Shown here piece by piece: positions 1 to 12,702 of a stretch of 64,000 bases of DNA. The first letter of the stretch is position 1, and every line of letters starts with the position of its first letter. A program made the position numbers and the translations under genes. The notes below the pieces were generated by a model. It was not told where the DNA came from, did no database searches, and was given only the letters and a program-made list of their open reading frames with translations. Source of the stretch: Takifugu bimaculatus (Eukaryota; Chordata; Actinopteri; Tetraodontiformes; Tetraodontidae); NCBI GenBank assembly GCA_004026145.2, contig CP034986.1, forward strand, positions 5,704,421-5,768,420, given 5' to 3'.

Positions 1-2432
1 CCAGGACCAGAAACAGTTTCTTCCTGTGGCAGTGAGCTATAAATATCCTTTGGTTTCTTTTAGGAGAACAGTTTGTGTGCGAGTAAGCAATCTTCCAGTT
101 TGACGCCTAAGGGGGGGCTCTTTTAAGCTCTTCTTCCTATTAGCTTTATCCTGTACTGTATTTTTGCCGACTGTACGGTACTTTTCTGCAGAAAAGTGGG
201 CGCCTGATGTCACAAGGAAATAAACGTCGTCACTTTTTTACAACTAGAAAGAGCGGGTGGTTGAGGCCGAGGTAGAGGTAGAGAAGAGAAACAGGACATA
301 GACAGAAAAAGAGTACATTAGGCTACGCAGCAACAGACAGAGCTGAAAAACAAGAACCGTGTAATATTTTAAAATGTCACGTAGCTCGAAGCCATGTGCT
401 TCATTATCGGTGGCCGATCTTTATCACGAGCGTCATGTGCTGAATTCGTCAATTATTTGGTTCAATCGCCGTAAGAATCGGTTCGTCTCGCCGCCCTAGA
501 AACAACAAGTGCAGGCTCCAGCGTGCCTTCCTGCCAAAGACACATCAACAGTGTCCTTTCTGTACGAGCTAACAGGCCTTTCAGAGCACAGATGGAGAAT
601 AAAATACCTGTGTCTGGATGGAAGGGGTGTAAAACAATAACCACTGATCCACGCAGTAGGTGCAAAGTCAACCGCGCTCATCGTCTTGGGAAAATACCGT
701 CAAGGCAGGTGCATACACTGCCACTTTAGCTGGGTTTATAATTTAATTATTAAAGGAGAGCGGTTCTAACTGGTTGTGCTGGCTGCCTTCTCCCGGTCTG
801 CATGCAGAAACATGGCCCAGTTGTCCATTTTACAACACTCCCTGTGGGTCTGGGGAGCTCCGAGAGAGACAGATCGCTGATATTTGAGGCCGACCGGCAC
901 ACGTCCGTGACATGCAGACAGTTCCTCAGCGTCTTCCGCTCCTCTCTCTGACACTCATGAGACCTGCAGCCCAGTTAAGACTGTGCGTTGTGTGAAAAGG
1001 CTGGAAAAATCTCCAGAGGCAGTCGTCGTCTAGACGAACCGTTTCACACCTACAGCAATACTCAATGGAACATCATATGACATGTCAGGCAGACTTCAGA
1101 CCAGCGATCGGTTGGTGAGGAAATGTATCAATGGCTCCCCACAGCATATCACCATCTATTACACACTGTATTAATGGCGTTATACATCAGTCTGGATGTT
1201 TACGGGGTTATCCCAGGTAAAAGGCTGAAAAATCTTAATTTCTCACATAAGCACTTTAACAACACCTTAAACCATAATGTTTAAAAGAAAAGAATCACAA
1301 GTCAACCATAAAGAGATAAGCTGTGCTGCTATTACTAAAGGCGATCAATATCGAGGGGAGCAACATAACAGGTCTTTTTCCAATAATCGATACATTTCTA
1401 AACACATGCTCGCCTGCTAACCGCTAATCAGCTGCCATTCTAAGCCAATTAAGCGAGCTATAATAATTCTGGATTAAACCGGTCGGTAAGAGCCTCAACA
1501 TATGAATACATACGCGGAGCTATGCGGCATTTGTGATTTCCATTTCAGCGTGTTTGAACCGGATGACTCAAAAAGGCGCGCGGTTAATTTGGGACAAACG
1601 TGATTTCGATGCTTTGTTTCGGTTTCATTTGACAAAGAGGTGGGGATGTCATGCGACGGCCATTCCCACGGTAGCTGATGGTTCAATTGCCCACTCGCCT
1701 CTTGTGGTTTCGCGCAGCTAGCCAAATCTAACGCCGCGTTAGCCACGGGCTAGCCATGCCGATGGGAAACTTCGCAAAAAAACGCGAACGTAATTTCACT
1801 GACAGTGAGCAATCAATGGCGTCTAATATTCACAATGCTGAAGGCTATTTAGCAGCCTACCTGTCTCAACGGGGCTTCCTGGATATGCAGCGGTTAAAGG
1901 TGCGACTGGATGCTTTGGCTCCTCTCCCGGGATGTTTCGGTGCTGTGTTCAATGCCCAGCCCGGCCGATCCAACGGTCATGCGAGAGGCGGCCTGGTTTG
2001 TCCTATTACGCTTCCCGTAGTCTGCGCATGCGCAGTACTCTAGTATGACTGGAAATTGTAGTCCAACGTTTTCAAAAGCTTGTGCGACGAATGGCAATAT
2101 CGGATTTAAATAAAACTTAGTTATTAAAAATAAATAACACTGTAAGCAATAATTCTGATTTAATGTTTTTTTACAGGTTCATTTAATCAGTATGAAACTT
2201 CCCCTTCGGTAGATTCAAAGTAGTGTTTAGAATAAATGTTTTGGAATGTTAAATACAATGTATTGCCAATAAATATCAGACTCGGGCGTGTTTGTATGAC
2301 TTCCACTTTAACAAAAATATCTTTCAACATTGCATATGACCTTTGCTAAAGTACTGTTAACTAACTGTAAACACATTTGGGGTCAAATACGAAACATTGG
2401 TTGATTTAATAAAACAAATATTGAACTGAAAA
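1..2432. other. Left flank, no supported coding gene
   Basis: I find no exon that I can assign. Open frames here are short and lack family signatures. The segment around 1500-2050 is CpG-rich and ends in promoter motifs (see 2023-2062), so a first exon of a neighbouring gene may lie here. A minus-strand frame at about 733-983 stays open after a possible acceptor, but its translation matches nothing I know. Confidence 0.5.
2023..2062. promoter_or_regulatory. NRF1 palindrome next to a ZNF143-type motif
   Basis: TGCGCATGCGCA at 2023-2034 is the palindromic NRF1 site. The minus strand of 2051-2062 reads ACTACAATTTCC, the core of the ZNF143/Staf element. Together they mark a CpG housekeeping promoter. 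The gene and direction it serves cannot be told from the window. Confidence 0.55.
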
Positions 2433-2600
2433 TTTATTTAAAAATAAAAACAAAAATAACAACGATGACAGTAATGAATGTCAGCGGATTACTGTACATA
2501 AAAAGGGGTGATCGGTGGGATTCGTGACGGGACCGGGTTGCACTTCTTTGTTAGTTTTAGCAGTTCTTTGCATTTCTCCACCCATTTCGTTGCTCCTCTC

Positions 2601-3077
2601 TCACAGAATCGGCTTTGGCTGCTGGGTCAGAAGAAGACCGAAGCGTTTCTTCAACGTCACCCTGTGTCGGGAGAACTTATCATCGGGGGAGAACCGGGCC
2701 GGGTGGGCAGAGCTGGTTGGCTGTCCAACTGGACAGAGTTTCTGTCGGTGACAAAGAAGCGAAGAAAAGAGCTCAATTTACGTCAATGCTGGGGAACCAC
2801 TTTACACCTTAGCTTCCGGCGGCAGCGACTTCCATAGCTGCACAATTTTGCACTTTATTTATTCAATTTTACCCTCATGCCATTAAACTACATCCGCCAC
2901 GTTTACGTTTTGTTATTTGGTAAACGTGGTTTACCAAGTGCGTGTGTATTTGGCTTCCATTTAAACGCCGAAAAAGGCAAGTTCATCCAAGCTACATGAG
3001 CTAGTAAGATGTAAACAAGATACCTTCAACGTGTAGACTCTATCCCCGGCCTCATTCAGGTAATACTGCAGAAACAT
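2601..3077 (-). CDS. H/ACA ribonucleoprotein subunit NOP10
   Basis: NOP10 is a core protein of H/ACA snoRNPs and telomerase. It binds dyskerin in the nucleolus and supports rRNA pseudouridylation. Two exons are seen: 3024-3077 (18 codons, starting MFLQYYLNEAGDRVYTLK) and 2601-2741 (46 codons plus stop). They give exactly 64 residues, the family length. The second exon holds the conserved SAHPARFSPDDKFSRHR and a KKRFGLLLTQQP end. The start is fixed by the MFLQYYLNE motif and the length. One oddity is SSAH where human has CSAH, and KLCPVGQPT upstream. A poly(A) signal lies at 2433-2438 (minus). lpcat4 lies upstream on the same strand. Identity is very secure. Confidence 0.95.
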
Positions 3078-3243
3078 CTTGACAAAAACTTGATGTAAAT
3101 CTTCGAAATATAAACGGATGTATCCAAAAGCTTGAATTATATTGGCAATCAGCTGCACAAATTCCACACGTGCTGCGAAGCTTCTCGTCCTCGTTCTGCT
3201 CGAGAATGCGGATATCCGGCAAATGTTGCCCAGCCGCGATCGT

Positions 3244-3259
3244 TTCTGGGAGTTGTAGT
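3244..3259 (-). promoter_or_regulatory. ZNF143-type element in the nop10 promoter
   Basis: The minus strand reads ACTACAACTCCCAGAA, a near-perfect ZNF143/Staf element, about 170 bases upstream of the nop10 start codon. Such sites are typical of housekeeping promoters. No TATA box is seen nearby. Confidence 0.6.
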
Positions 3260-3873
3260 ATCTACCCCCAGCAACAACAGGATGGAAGCCAACCTGGTGA
3301 TCAAATAACCCCAAGGGTTTCTTCCTTGATCTTTAAAGAACCAGGGCCACCCTCTTTAAATGGTCTCTGTATTACATCTTAAAGAGTCCCAAATTACAGG
3401 AATAATCTTAAAAGATTCCTGTCTCAGAGTTGAATAAATTATAAAAACCCATTTGAATCGGTCGGGCCTATATTGTAGTCAAAAATCTGCCACCTCTATC
3501 AGTGGCAGATTATCAGACATGGTCACCAAAGAGATTCACTTGTTGAATGAGACAAATCCACACCACCTCCTTGATTTTACAGTTTAATAACAAATCAAGC
3601 TTTAAAAATACAGGTAAAATAAACTGTGCATACGTTTATTTTGACATACTTCCTTTAAAAAAGAAAAGTCTATAAATAATACACATTATGGCTTCATATG
3701 ACATTTAAAATGGCACGTTGTAAACATCAAAGCAGGCTCATCACAATCTTTGGTGTATCAAGTTATATTACACTAAATTAACACATTAAAAGTACATTTA
3801 CATCCAAAAAATATTATTCCACATCTGCCCCGTTGGGATTTCAAGTCCCAAAGAAAAAAAAGAAAAAAAAGTG

Positions 3874-6800
3874 CTATTGCAATTTTTTGTACTGGAGTGA
3901 TCCATTGCTATTGTGAGTGTTGCTGTTGTTGTTTACAGCTTCTCCGTTGGCCAGCAGAGATCCGGTCTCATCTGGATGCAGGTACTCATTCAGAACTCTC
4001 TGATAGGTCGGGTGGCTGGTCAGCACTCGTAGCAGATGTTCTGATGTGAGCAGAGCAGATGTTAACCCAACAGTAATGACTGAAATAAAACACTATAATA
4101 AACCACAGCTCACCTTCGGTGAGGCAGCCGTAATTTGAGGCCTCGGCATAAAGCTCCTCAACTTTGTGCTGAGGAACGCCCAGCAGCGCTCCCATGAGGT
4201 TGGAGAGATCCCCTGCACTCAAACTGCCATGGCCTTCTTTATCAAAGCACTGATGAAACAAATTCAACATGGAAGATTTACTGTGGAAACAAACCTAAAA
4301 AAAAAGACTTGCATGAAGGGAAGAGCCTCACAGTAAAAGCTGTGTGAAGTAGAGATTTGAAGCTGACAAATCCTGACAGGGCAGCGACGCTGAAATAGAT
4401 GTGTCTGAGGTCCACATTTTCATCCTGGAGGGAAGAAAATGTGAAATAAACCTTGTGACATGAGCACAAATTCACAGGAAAAAAAGAAAATCCTGCCTCA
4501 GAGTAAAGGCTGCAGATTGTGACAGCTGCCCGCTTGTCCGTCAGCCCCAGAATGGAGACGAGATCCTCCGCGCAGGCCTTGACAGACCCCGACTGACACC
4601 TGTCAATCATTCTCCTGAGTGCTGCTTCCACCTCGGCTGCTCCCAGGCTGAATGAGGAGAGGACCATGAGGAATGGAGGGAGCAGGTGGAGCTGAGAAAC
4701 TAGCCAAGATATAAACTCTCACCCATTTTTGCGCAACAGCAGAGAGGGTTTCCCTGGCAGGTGAATCCAGCGGGAGAGACAGACCACCCAGTTTATGGAC
4801 GGGAATCCGGCCCTCCATCACATAATCTGTAGCTGGGACTCCAAGAGCCCTGAAACCAAGCAGGATATTACAAATCATATCAAAAGGGTCCTCGTTCCTC
4901 ATCAAATTAGAAGATATTTACTACCATCTACTGGCGAACGCCGGCTACTACACATCTCTAAAAACAGCTTCTTACCTGGCCATCAGTTTCTGAACATTGT
5001 CGGCATACAGGTTAGGGTCTTTCTTCTCCTCCAGGGAGGGGCTGTAAACTGGCAGGAACTGCAGTTCACATCAAAAGTTAAAAGAGAGTCACAAAAATAA
5101 CTTTAGAGCTTTAAAACACTGGTTAACTAACCTCTATCGTCATGTTGGTGTACAGCTGTGAAGCCGTGTGCCAAAGCACCTCCAGCCTGTTGGATACAGA
5201 TAAGATTCCATGTAAAAAACAAAAAAGACTTTCAGTTTCTAACATTAAGAAAATAATCCACATGCGTGACTACAGCCGAGGACTGGAGCAGTGGGTGGGT
5301 GCGTGGCGACAGGTGCACAAGAATTCAAATGCTGTAAAACAGCCAGCTAAGATATTTACACAAGATTACAAGCTGGAGAAGAGACATGAGAGGTGCGACA
5401 TGGGTTTGAGAACGGACGTTTACTCCACCCTGGTCCCACCCGACACTCAAAACGTCTGAGCTTGAGAGCTGACGTCCCTTTCTAGTCATTGGCTGCATGT
5501 GTGAGAATGCAAATGTGGGAAAAGTGGCTGATCTGATTCTTCCGAGATCATTTTGGGACACAACACTGGTGTCCTTTAACCATGCCAGAGCTTCATGTCT
5601 GATATACCTCCGATACCCGACGGTTTACTCACCAGGTCGTTCCTTTGTATGTCCAGCGAACGCAATCCTGCAAAGAGAAAATGCATTTATGACACCAGGC
5701 GAAAGTCACTTTTACAGGAGCCGTTGTGCAAACAAGAAGGCAGTTCAGTAAGGCATCTATGGAGCAATAAAAACAGGAATGTTGTGTACACATTGATCTG
5801 TGGGCAGGGCCCAGAACACGCGTGTCAGAACAAAAGGGGCCTTCAAACAAAGGAACCAACGATGCTTAATTGAAGTCCATTTTCATTATAAAGAAAAACT
5901 TGGAATTTCACCCCAGAGGTGTCTTAACACAGGCGGGTTTCTGTAATTCGGGTTCCGAAGTGTAAATAACCAAGACTGTGAATGGATCCGTCCCTCTGAG
6001 GTAATGAGGCGTGACAATGAGGCGACGCCGCACAATAAAAGAGTGACAAAAAAGGTTGTGGAAACTACGGTTGCGCTGACGAAAAAAGGCGCGTTTGTCG
6101 GCCACGCCTCTGGAGCTATGCGACCCGTGCTGGTGTTGGGCCTCGTATCGGTTTTGGTTTCACTCACCAGCTCGTTGGGGTAACGCAGCAGAACCGGCTG
6201 GACCGGGACCCCGGCGAGAAAGGCACCTGAAAGCAGGAAACGTTCAGCGATCACAGCCTGGTCATCTCACGCCAGTCATTCCAACAGTGTTCAGGGAGTC
6301 AGTACGCGCCGAGTCATCCCTGAATAGACAACTCACCAGGCTTGAACTTGATCAGCGCTCTGCCATTGGTGGTTGTTCCCTCTGGAAACATCAGCATCTG
6401 GACAACAACAAGAATGAGTGCTGAAATGTTTATTCTTCTCAAACCGCCAGGAGACCCAAACAAACAGAGCTTCTCTAACCTGAGGCCAGTAGCCCTGAGA
6501 GGTCAGCCTCTCGTTAAGCTGGGCGACCGCCTTCTTCCTCGACTCTGGATCTTTTCTACTCACAAGAACCGACTGGTTGAACTCCAGCAGAGCTGGAAAC
6601 CAAAAGGTTGGACAAAGTAGATCAGAAGTCACGGGAGTCACTCACGGATTATTTTCCAACTCTCAAATACTGAGATTTATCCAAACAGCCTTGCACATAA
6701 TGGGTTTAACGCAATTTGGACCCTGATGAGCTCAGTCACAGCCCCTTACCTCCAATCACAGGCAGTTTGGTGTTCTCTGACCGGGACACCACCGTTGCCA

Positions 6801-7807
6801 GCTGGGTTGGACACAGAACCAACATGTCCAGAAAGCTGCTGTGAGGGGCCACCACCAGAACCGGCGCCTCCTTCAGGTCCGCCCGCCGACCCTTCACCCT
6901 GACCCACAGGAAGCCCATAGAGAAAAAGACAGCCCGGCTGAGCAGCCAGATGATGGGATGTAAGAGCCAGCGCCTCCAGCCTGTCACCGGCCGAGAGCAT
7001 TCCTCTTCAGACAGGCCGGCCAGTCGGAGCCGAGCGAGAGGCCACGAGATGAGGAAGAAGAGAGATGCCATGGCGATGCGAAGAGGGAAGAGAATGCTGC
7101 CCAGGATGATGCCCTGAGAGGGATGAGGTGAGGGTTAAGGCAGCTGGGAGGGAACTGCTCCTTTTCAGTCATCACATATTGAGACAAAGTCCATCAGTCT
7201 GAACCATTTGTGTAAATGCGATGTAAAATAAATAAAAGGTTCTTATCAACTGGAATGTCCATGTTATGTGATTTATGCCACCATCCATCATCTTTTGCGT
7301 CACAGCATAAAAAAAGGTTTATGACAAGTCTGTTTGCTTAAGGGCCAAGATGGTGACTGAAAATGACCTCTCTCTCAGAAGAGTTAAAAATAAGCAATTC
7401 AATAAAAATCGTTTAAAAAGAAACGGGATCAATCTGGTGAGTCAATTGCAACGTGAACGAGACTCGATTGCATTTCATGTTGATTGGCAACAATAAATGT
7501 AACATTACTTTAAAATGGAGCAGCAATAAAACCAGCTTGTGTTGTTTGGTTTGACAAAAGCCAATGGTAATTTCAACAGCAAAGCTAATATGAAGTTAAT
7601 TAGTGACAAATTACTTTCAGGCGTGACCTTTTTCAAGCCACATTCAACTTACTGTATCTGTTTTTGCTAGAAACATAAAAATGTGTTGGGTTCTTTAAAC
7701 TTTAAAAGTTCAGTTACCTTGGTCCTCTGAAATCTTGTCATCTTCAGCTCGTGGACAAAAGGATGTGGATACTCGTGCGTGCACGAGAGCCCGTTGTGGC
7801 TCCCCAT
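3874..7807 (-). CDS. Lysophospholipid acyltransferase LPCAT4
   Basis: This ER-membrane enzyme transfers acyl-CoA to lysophospholipids in the Lands cycle. Thirteen exons: 7718-7807, 6750-7113, 6480-6592, 6337-6397, 6168-6226, 5633-5667, 5132-5186, 4976-5058, 4723-4849, 4497-4631, 4332-4424, 4114-4249 and 3874-4040. All phases agree and give 505 residues (human 524). A membrane segment precedes the acyltransferase motif HSSFLD (H about 121, D about 126). FPEGTTTNG lies near 194, followed by GVPVQPVLLRYPN. The C-terminal part has one degenerate EF-hand-like loop (DKEGHGSLSAGD) that probably does not bind calcium. No ER-retrieval KKXX end is visible. The intron after exon 10 appears to use a GC donor (GAG|GCAGGA); a GT donor 21 bases on would add seven residues. 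The exon 10 acceptor (GCCGAG|GTG) is chosen by phase. The start is MGSHNGL, followed by PHPFVHELK as in the family. Poly(A) signal at 3635-3640. Confidence 0.92.
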
Positions 7808-9440
7808 GGCGACGGAAGAAAACCGGACAATCACCTAATGACTTTAATAAAGTTCTAAAACTAATGGGGAAAAAAGATGAGAACAGTATTTTTTTTCTTT
7901 TATCAGATAAATGATAGCTTTAAAAAAAAAAAGTGCCGGGCGCTGAATTAAAAAAAAAAAAATACAACAGCTAAAAACGCGAGGCTCCTCGTGCGGACCA
8001 GCCGCTGCCCCGTGCGACGAAATTCGATGTTTTAACCGAGACAGTCGGCTTCTCTTCTACCCCCGCTTCACCTGCCACGCCCCCTCACACCGTGCTGGCC
8101 ACGCCCACCGCAACTCAACGCTGGGTCAGGCGAGTCAGACCGGTCCCGCTAAAATCTGTTGTCCTGTTACGCTGAATTGCACAATTCACTTACTGCTTTC
8201 CCCCCCATGACAACCAATAATTAATTATCTGCAGTTGATTTATGGAATATTACTGATAGCAATAAAGATTTATGGGCGTTTGGAAGCCTTAAAAAACGTT
8301 TGATGAATATATTTCTTTATTTCACAATAATAATGCCAAGTCTACTTACAAGGTTGCTGCTATACTCAACCAACAACCTAAAACCACTTAATTACAAAAA
8401 CACTAAAAATAGTAGCATGCGTTATGATCAAACCTCATGGCTTTGATTTTTGGAAGATGAAAGGCAAAAAGTCCTTCCAGAGAATCCCAAAACCACCAGA
8501 CTTATCTCTACCAACAGTTATCCACGTTCCAAAGATGAATTCATGAAATTTATCTCTTCTGGTGCATCTTAAGTTGGATCCCATGAAAGTTTCTGAGCAC
8601 AAGAGTTTATTACACCCCTTAAATCTGTAAAGGGCTCCTCCAGCCTGCTATAATAAATTGAAAACAATTCTTGTATCCTAAAATATTTCCAAAAGTAAAA
8701 ATTCCTGGCAGGTGAAAGTTTATAACCAGGCTCAGCCTTTCACATGTTTTTTATACAAACTTTCAGGTTCCTAGTTGTTCCAAATGACTGCTTTTATACT
8801 TCTTGAGGTGCTGACACACCCATGCACTTATAAAAGTATGCATGGAAGCTCCCTGCAGATATGTTTGGAGCAAATTGTGTCAGGCTGTTTACACTTGACG
8901 TCTGGTATGAATCACCATTGTTTAAAGCTGTTTTACCTCATTCTGTTCATGACGGGCTGCTGGACATTTGGCCAGAATAGTTCAAACAAATTTAAGAGCC
9001 TGTTTATAGAACTGAAGACATTGAATTTATTCAGTCAATAAAGATTTATTTTATAGAACATCTTTAAAGAGAAAATCAGTATAAATAAACAGTTCTATAA
9101 ATTAAAACCGGTTAGCATTTGTTGGGAGAAGACTTAATCGACACATATTTAGTAGAGTGAGAACCAAAAATAAAGGTGGAATAGAAGAAGAAAATATGGC
9201 TGCAATGCGAGCAAAGACACACTCCTGTTTAGATCATTCGGTGACTCCAGAGCCTGGAATGAAAGAAAAAACTAGTGTGGAAATTAACCAAAAACCTAGG
9301 GGGGGTGGAGATAATCCTCAAAACACGTCTTTGATGTTGTAGCCACCACTGCAGTTGTCGACTGCTGGAGGTTGTTGAAGACGTATTCAGGCTGAGTGAA
9401 TGTATGAAAACAACGCTTTAATCAACATGTTCCAACCTCT
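7808..9440. other. lpcat4 promoter and intergenic region
   Basis: Positions 7980-8150 are CpG-rich with GC/CACCC-type boxes and suit the lpcat4 promoter. From 8200 to 9440 the DNA is AT-rich and I see no coding signal. The open frames here have no recognisable domain. Confidence 0.5.
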
Positions 9441-10590
9441 TCACAAGACCATCCCTCCACCCAGGATCTCCAGCCTCTGTTGAGAGAAATAAACGGGAAT
9501 ATTGAGTTTAACAGCTGAAGCTATTGATCCAAGTGTCATTGCAGTCATATTTCAACTTCACTAATGATTGAACAGAAATTAGTTTCAAATAGAATTTTTT
9601 TTAAAATATATATTTTGGAAGGCAACTCAAATATACAACACAATCTCTGCGGACCGAAATGACAAATCCTTTACCTGAGGTGGTTCTATGAAGGCCAGCC
9701 AATCAGATGAGTGCGTCGGGAGTAACCCCATCGACTGACATTTGTAGATGGCCAGTGCTGAGCCCAGGAGGTTACCGATCAGGTAGACAAGGCCCTGAAG
9801 CCACTGCTGACTGGAACTCTCCAACAGTTTAAAGGCTGACAACAGAAGGAATGAATGGAATGAATGGCGCGATGGGTCATGTGACTGTAACGACTCAAAA
9901 CGGTGTTGATACTAGATACCCACTGGCAGACATTGACATGAGAGCCTGTATGGGTCTCCAGGCCATCATGCAGACCATCATGATGGGGAAGATGGAGATT
10001 GTGTTGCCCGACATGTACATGATGAAGAGGTTCATTGGGATCTGCTTCAGGGGCCCGAGAGCCACGTCCCAACAGCGCTGTAAAATAAAGACATCTAATT
10101 CTGATTCTAATGATTCTTCTAAAATTGAAATGGAAAAAAAAAAGAGAACTGACTCTTGGCTGCTTACCTTCTCCACCAGGTTCTTATCAGTCTCCTGGAT
10201 GCTGGTGTCAGGCACAGGCTTCTCTGAATAACCGATGGGATAAACGACATCTCCCTGACCGCCCTGGCGTTCGCCTCGACTCCTGCAGCAGAGAGGCAAC
10301 ACAAAAGAGGAATCTTACTCTTCATTTTCTATGATTATCTCCTCATGGAGACACTTTCTGTAATACCATCAACACTGTGGACTACGGGACCATGTTTCCA
10401 GCAAAAAAAAAGAGCTCTTGACAATGATAGGCGAAGCATGTTATGGATGCAGTTTTAATGTTTACCTGGTATTTCCCAAGCTCAGTTCCAGAGCCCATTT
10501 CATTCTCCTGGCACCGCTGCCTCCTCTGGTGGACAAGGCCCCCCCTGAGCTCCCTCCTCCAGCTGCCCCTTGTCTCCCTGGAGATGCCAT
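9441..10590 (-). CDS. ER membrane protein complex subunit 4 (EMC4)
   Basis: EMC4 is a subunit of the ER membrane insertase that inserts tail-anchored and multipass proteins. Five exons: 10466-10590, 10168-10282, 9924-10077, 9675-9835 and 9441-9476, giving 196 residues (human 183). The N-terminus is Gly/Ser/Arg-rich and cytosolic, then KWALELS. The family core follows: VPDTSIQETDKNLVEKRCWD, then GPLKQIPMNLFIMYMSGN. Two hydrophobic stretches lie at about 95-125 and 140-165. The end is QSMGLLPTHSSDWLAFIEPP and then RLEILGGGMVL. The exon 3 donor is A|GTGGGT; it is chosen over a later GT because it restores the conserved SATFK. A GC-rich, ETS-like upstream stretch near 11200-11270 may be the promoter. 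Confidence 0.95.
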
Positions 10591-12517
10591 GGCAACCAGA
10601 TGCACTAAAGATATACCTACAAAGACAGAGAGCAGATGTGTTTTTTATTCCCACAGAATTCTTGACCAAGTTTTCCTAATGTCGACGCAGGTGCATAAAG
10701 CCCTTCAGTCCATTTTAATACATGTTTGATTTGAGTAACAATGAGGATTATTTCCAAGAACAGAAGCATTATCTTAGTTGTGATCTTATTTGACCATTAG
10801 TTTATTGATGTTAAGGGAAGATGAAATAGCAGCACTTACAGCAGCTAATAACATAACTACACACAAACAAGTGATATAAACTTGAACATGGGACAACACA
10901 GCAAACACTGTTGTATTGTGAGCAATTTCAAGATGGCACACAAATCTCGACTAACACAAGTATAAATAACTGTTCCATCAAGGTTCATGCTGTGTTACTT
11001 AAATGCAGCAGAGAAAATCTGCCTTTGATGAAACAAACACGTTACATGAAGGAAATGTTACAAATGTTACTTCAGCCGTCGTCTTACCCCACGAACGCAG
11101 TCAAATGCCGGGTATTTTTTTTGTTTAAGTGAGAATTTTGACAGAATTAGCGACCTGCGTCGAGTGAAGGAAAAAAAAATCGTCCTGTCGCCACTCAGAA
11201 GCTCCGGGACGCCTAATGATGACGCAATGTTTCCGGCGCAAATATTACGCCACTTCCTGCTGGAGGACAAGCGTGAGCAGTCGCGCCACTGACATAGACC
11301 ACATGCATTTTAAAATTTGCACCTTGCACAGGAAAAGTAAGAAAATCGTTTAACCAGCGGCCTGTAATGGATCTGTCCTTGAAACCTAGAGCCTAGCCTT
11401 GGTGAAAAGATCACCAAGACTGAAGATTATAGACTATAGAGAATGGAGGCACATGGAGAGAGGTCTGACTTGTCCTCCTTTAATAGGGGATAGGGGTTGT
11501 TTGAATTAAAAACAAGCCACTCAGATCATTTGGACTCATATTGTCAGATAATTCTAGGTGACATAACATAAGGTTGCTTTATGATCGAAGCTTCTTGGTT
11601 TGATGCTTGAAATGTCAAAGCCCCTTCAGAATTTGGAACACCACCAACATTTTATCAGCTTTTCCCAGTTCATAATAAACAGTTCTTGAAAATTTAATTA
11701 AAATCAGTTAACTTTGAGTTATTTGGCTAACAGGCAGACAGATGCCAGCTGTCATAACCATAGCGGAGATAATAAACCTCTAAAAATTTAGTCCTATTTT
11801 AAATAAATGTTTAGCACCATAGACTAACTGCAACTATATATTATCATACACAAAATCACATATTTTGCAATAATTGAAAAATATTTTTAAGCTTTACCAT
11901 AAGTATTTCTATGGACTATTTTTGAGTTTTTATATTCTCTTTTACAATCACATAATGCTGTGACCATTTATTTCTAATCCTTGAATTTCATGTTAAGAAA
12001 TTCATGTGATAGAATTTGAGAGTAATATTAATATTAGTGCCTCTGATGTCAATGTAATAAAATTTGAAAATTATTTTCCTCAAATAACACACACACACAC
12101 ACACACACACAGCCACACAAAGAATATAAAAGCATTTATAAATGGGACACAATGTGTGTCAGATGTAACACAAGGAAACACGATCCTATTTTCTGTTCAA
12201 TACAGTATACCAAAAGGCAGTTCTTTAAACATATGTGATACTGCTGTGTACATTTCATCATTTGTCAGTTGTATTTGCGCTCCTGTGGTGCCAAAACACT
12301 GCCCAGTCATTTCATGGCCGATAAGTTGATTAAGACCAAACTGCTGGAGGATGTTTCTGTTCGGAAGAGCTCATACTTGTTATTCGTAAAAAAAAAAAAG
12401 TAGCAGCAAATAAAAAATGTTAGCCATGTCATCTGAATTCATTCGCCCTGCTACCATCTTTGTTTCTAAAAAGTATAACATCAACACTAGATATGGTTCT
12501 TTATCTATACATTGCCA
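10591..12517. other. Intergenic region between emc4 and the CYLD-like gene
   Basis: It holds the probable emc4 promoter near 11060-11280, then about 1.2 kb of AT-rich DNA with a CA microsatellite. I see no exon here. Confidence 0.5.
12087..12111. repeat. (CA)n microsatellite
   Basis: About twelve CA units in AT-rich intergenic DNA. No gene is involved. Confidence 0.9.
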
Positions 12518-12702
12518 TCACTTATATAGGCTGAGCTCAGGGCTGTGGTAGAGACACATGTAGGAGTCACACAGCAGGCGGCGGACGGGCTCCCGTAAGG
12601 ATGCTGTGTCGACTCTGCTCAGCTCTTCCTCCGTGAGACTGAGGTATCGGCCCACCTCGGGACACGCCTTCACATGGGGGATATTAAAGCCGTTCTCACC
12701 CC
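12518..12702 (-). other. Last exon of the CYLD-like gene
   Basis: This exon ends in CLYHSPELSLYK and stop, matching the CYLD C-terminus (CMYQSPTMSLYK in human). It is listed because it fixes the family and the 3' end of the gene. Confidence 0.9.

Noticed and set aside
374..499. Plus-strand 41-codon frame in a purine-rich context
   Set aside because: Short, no known domain, and no sign of conservation could be judged.
733..983. Minus-strand open frame after a possible acceptor (tgggctgcag)
   Set aside because: It stays open for about 80 codons but matches no protein I know, and the downstream donor is unclear.
1756..2043. 95-residue plus-strand frame
   Set aside because: It overlaps a CpG promoter with NRF1 and ZNF143 motifs; the composition is promoter-like and no family fits.
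4917..4950. CTCF-like ccatctactggcg in an lpcat4 intron
   Set aside because: It fits the consensus poorly and resembles interspersed-repeat sequence.
8775..9041. 88-residue plus-strand frame
   Set aside because: AT-rich chance frame with no domain.
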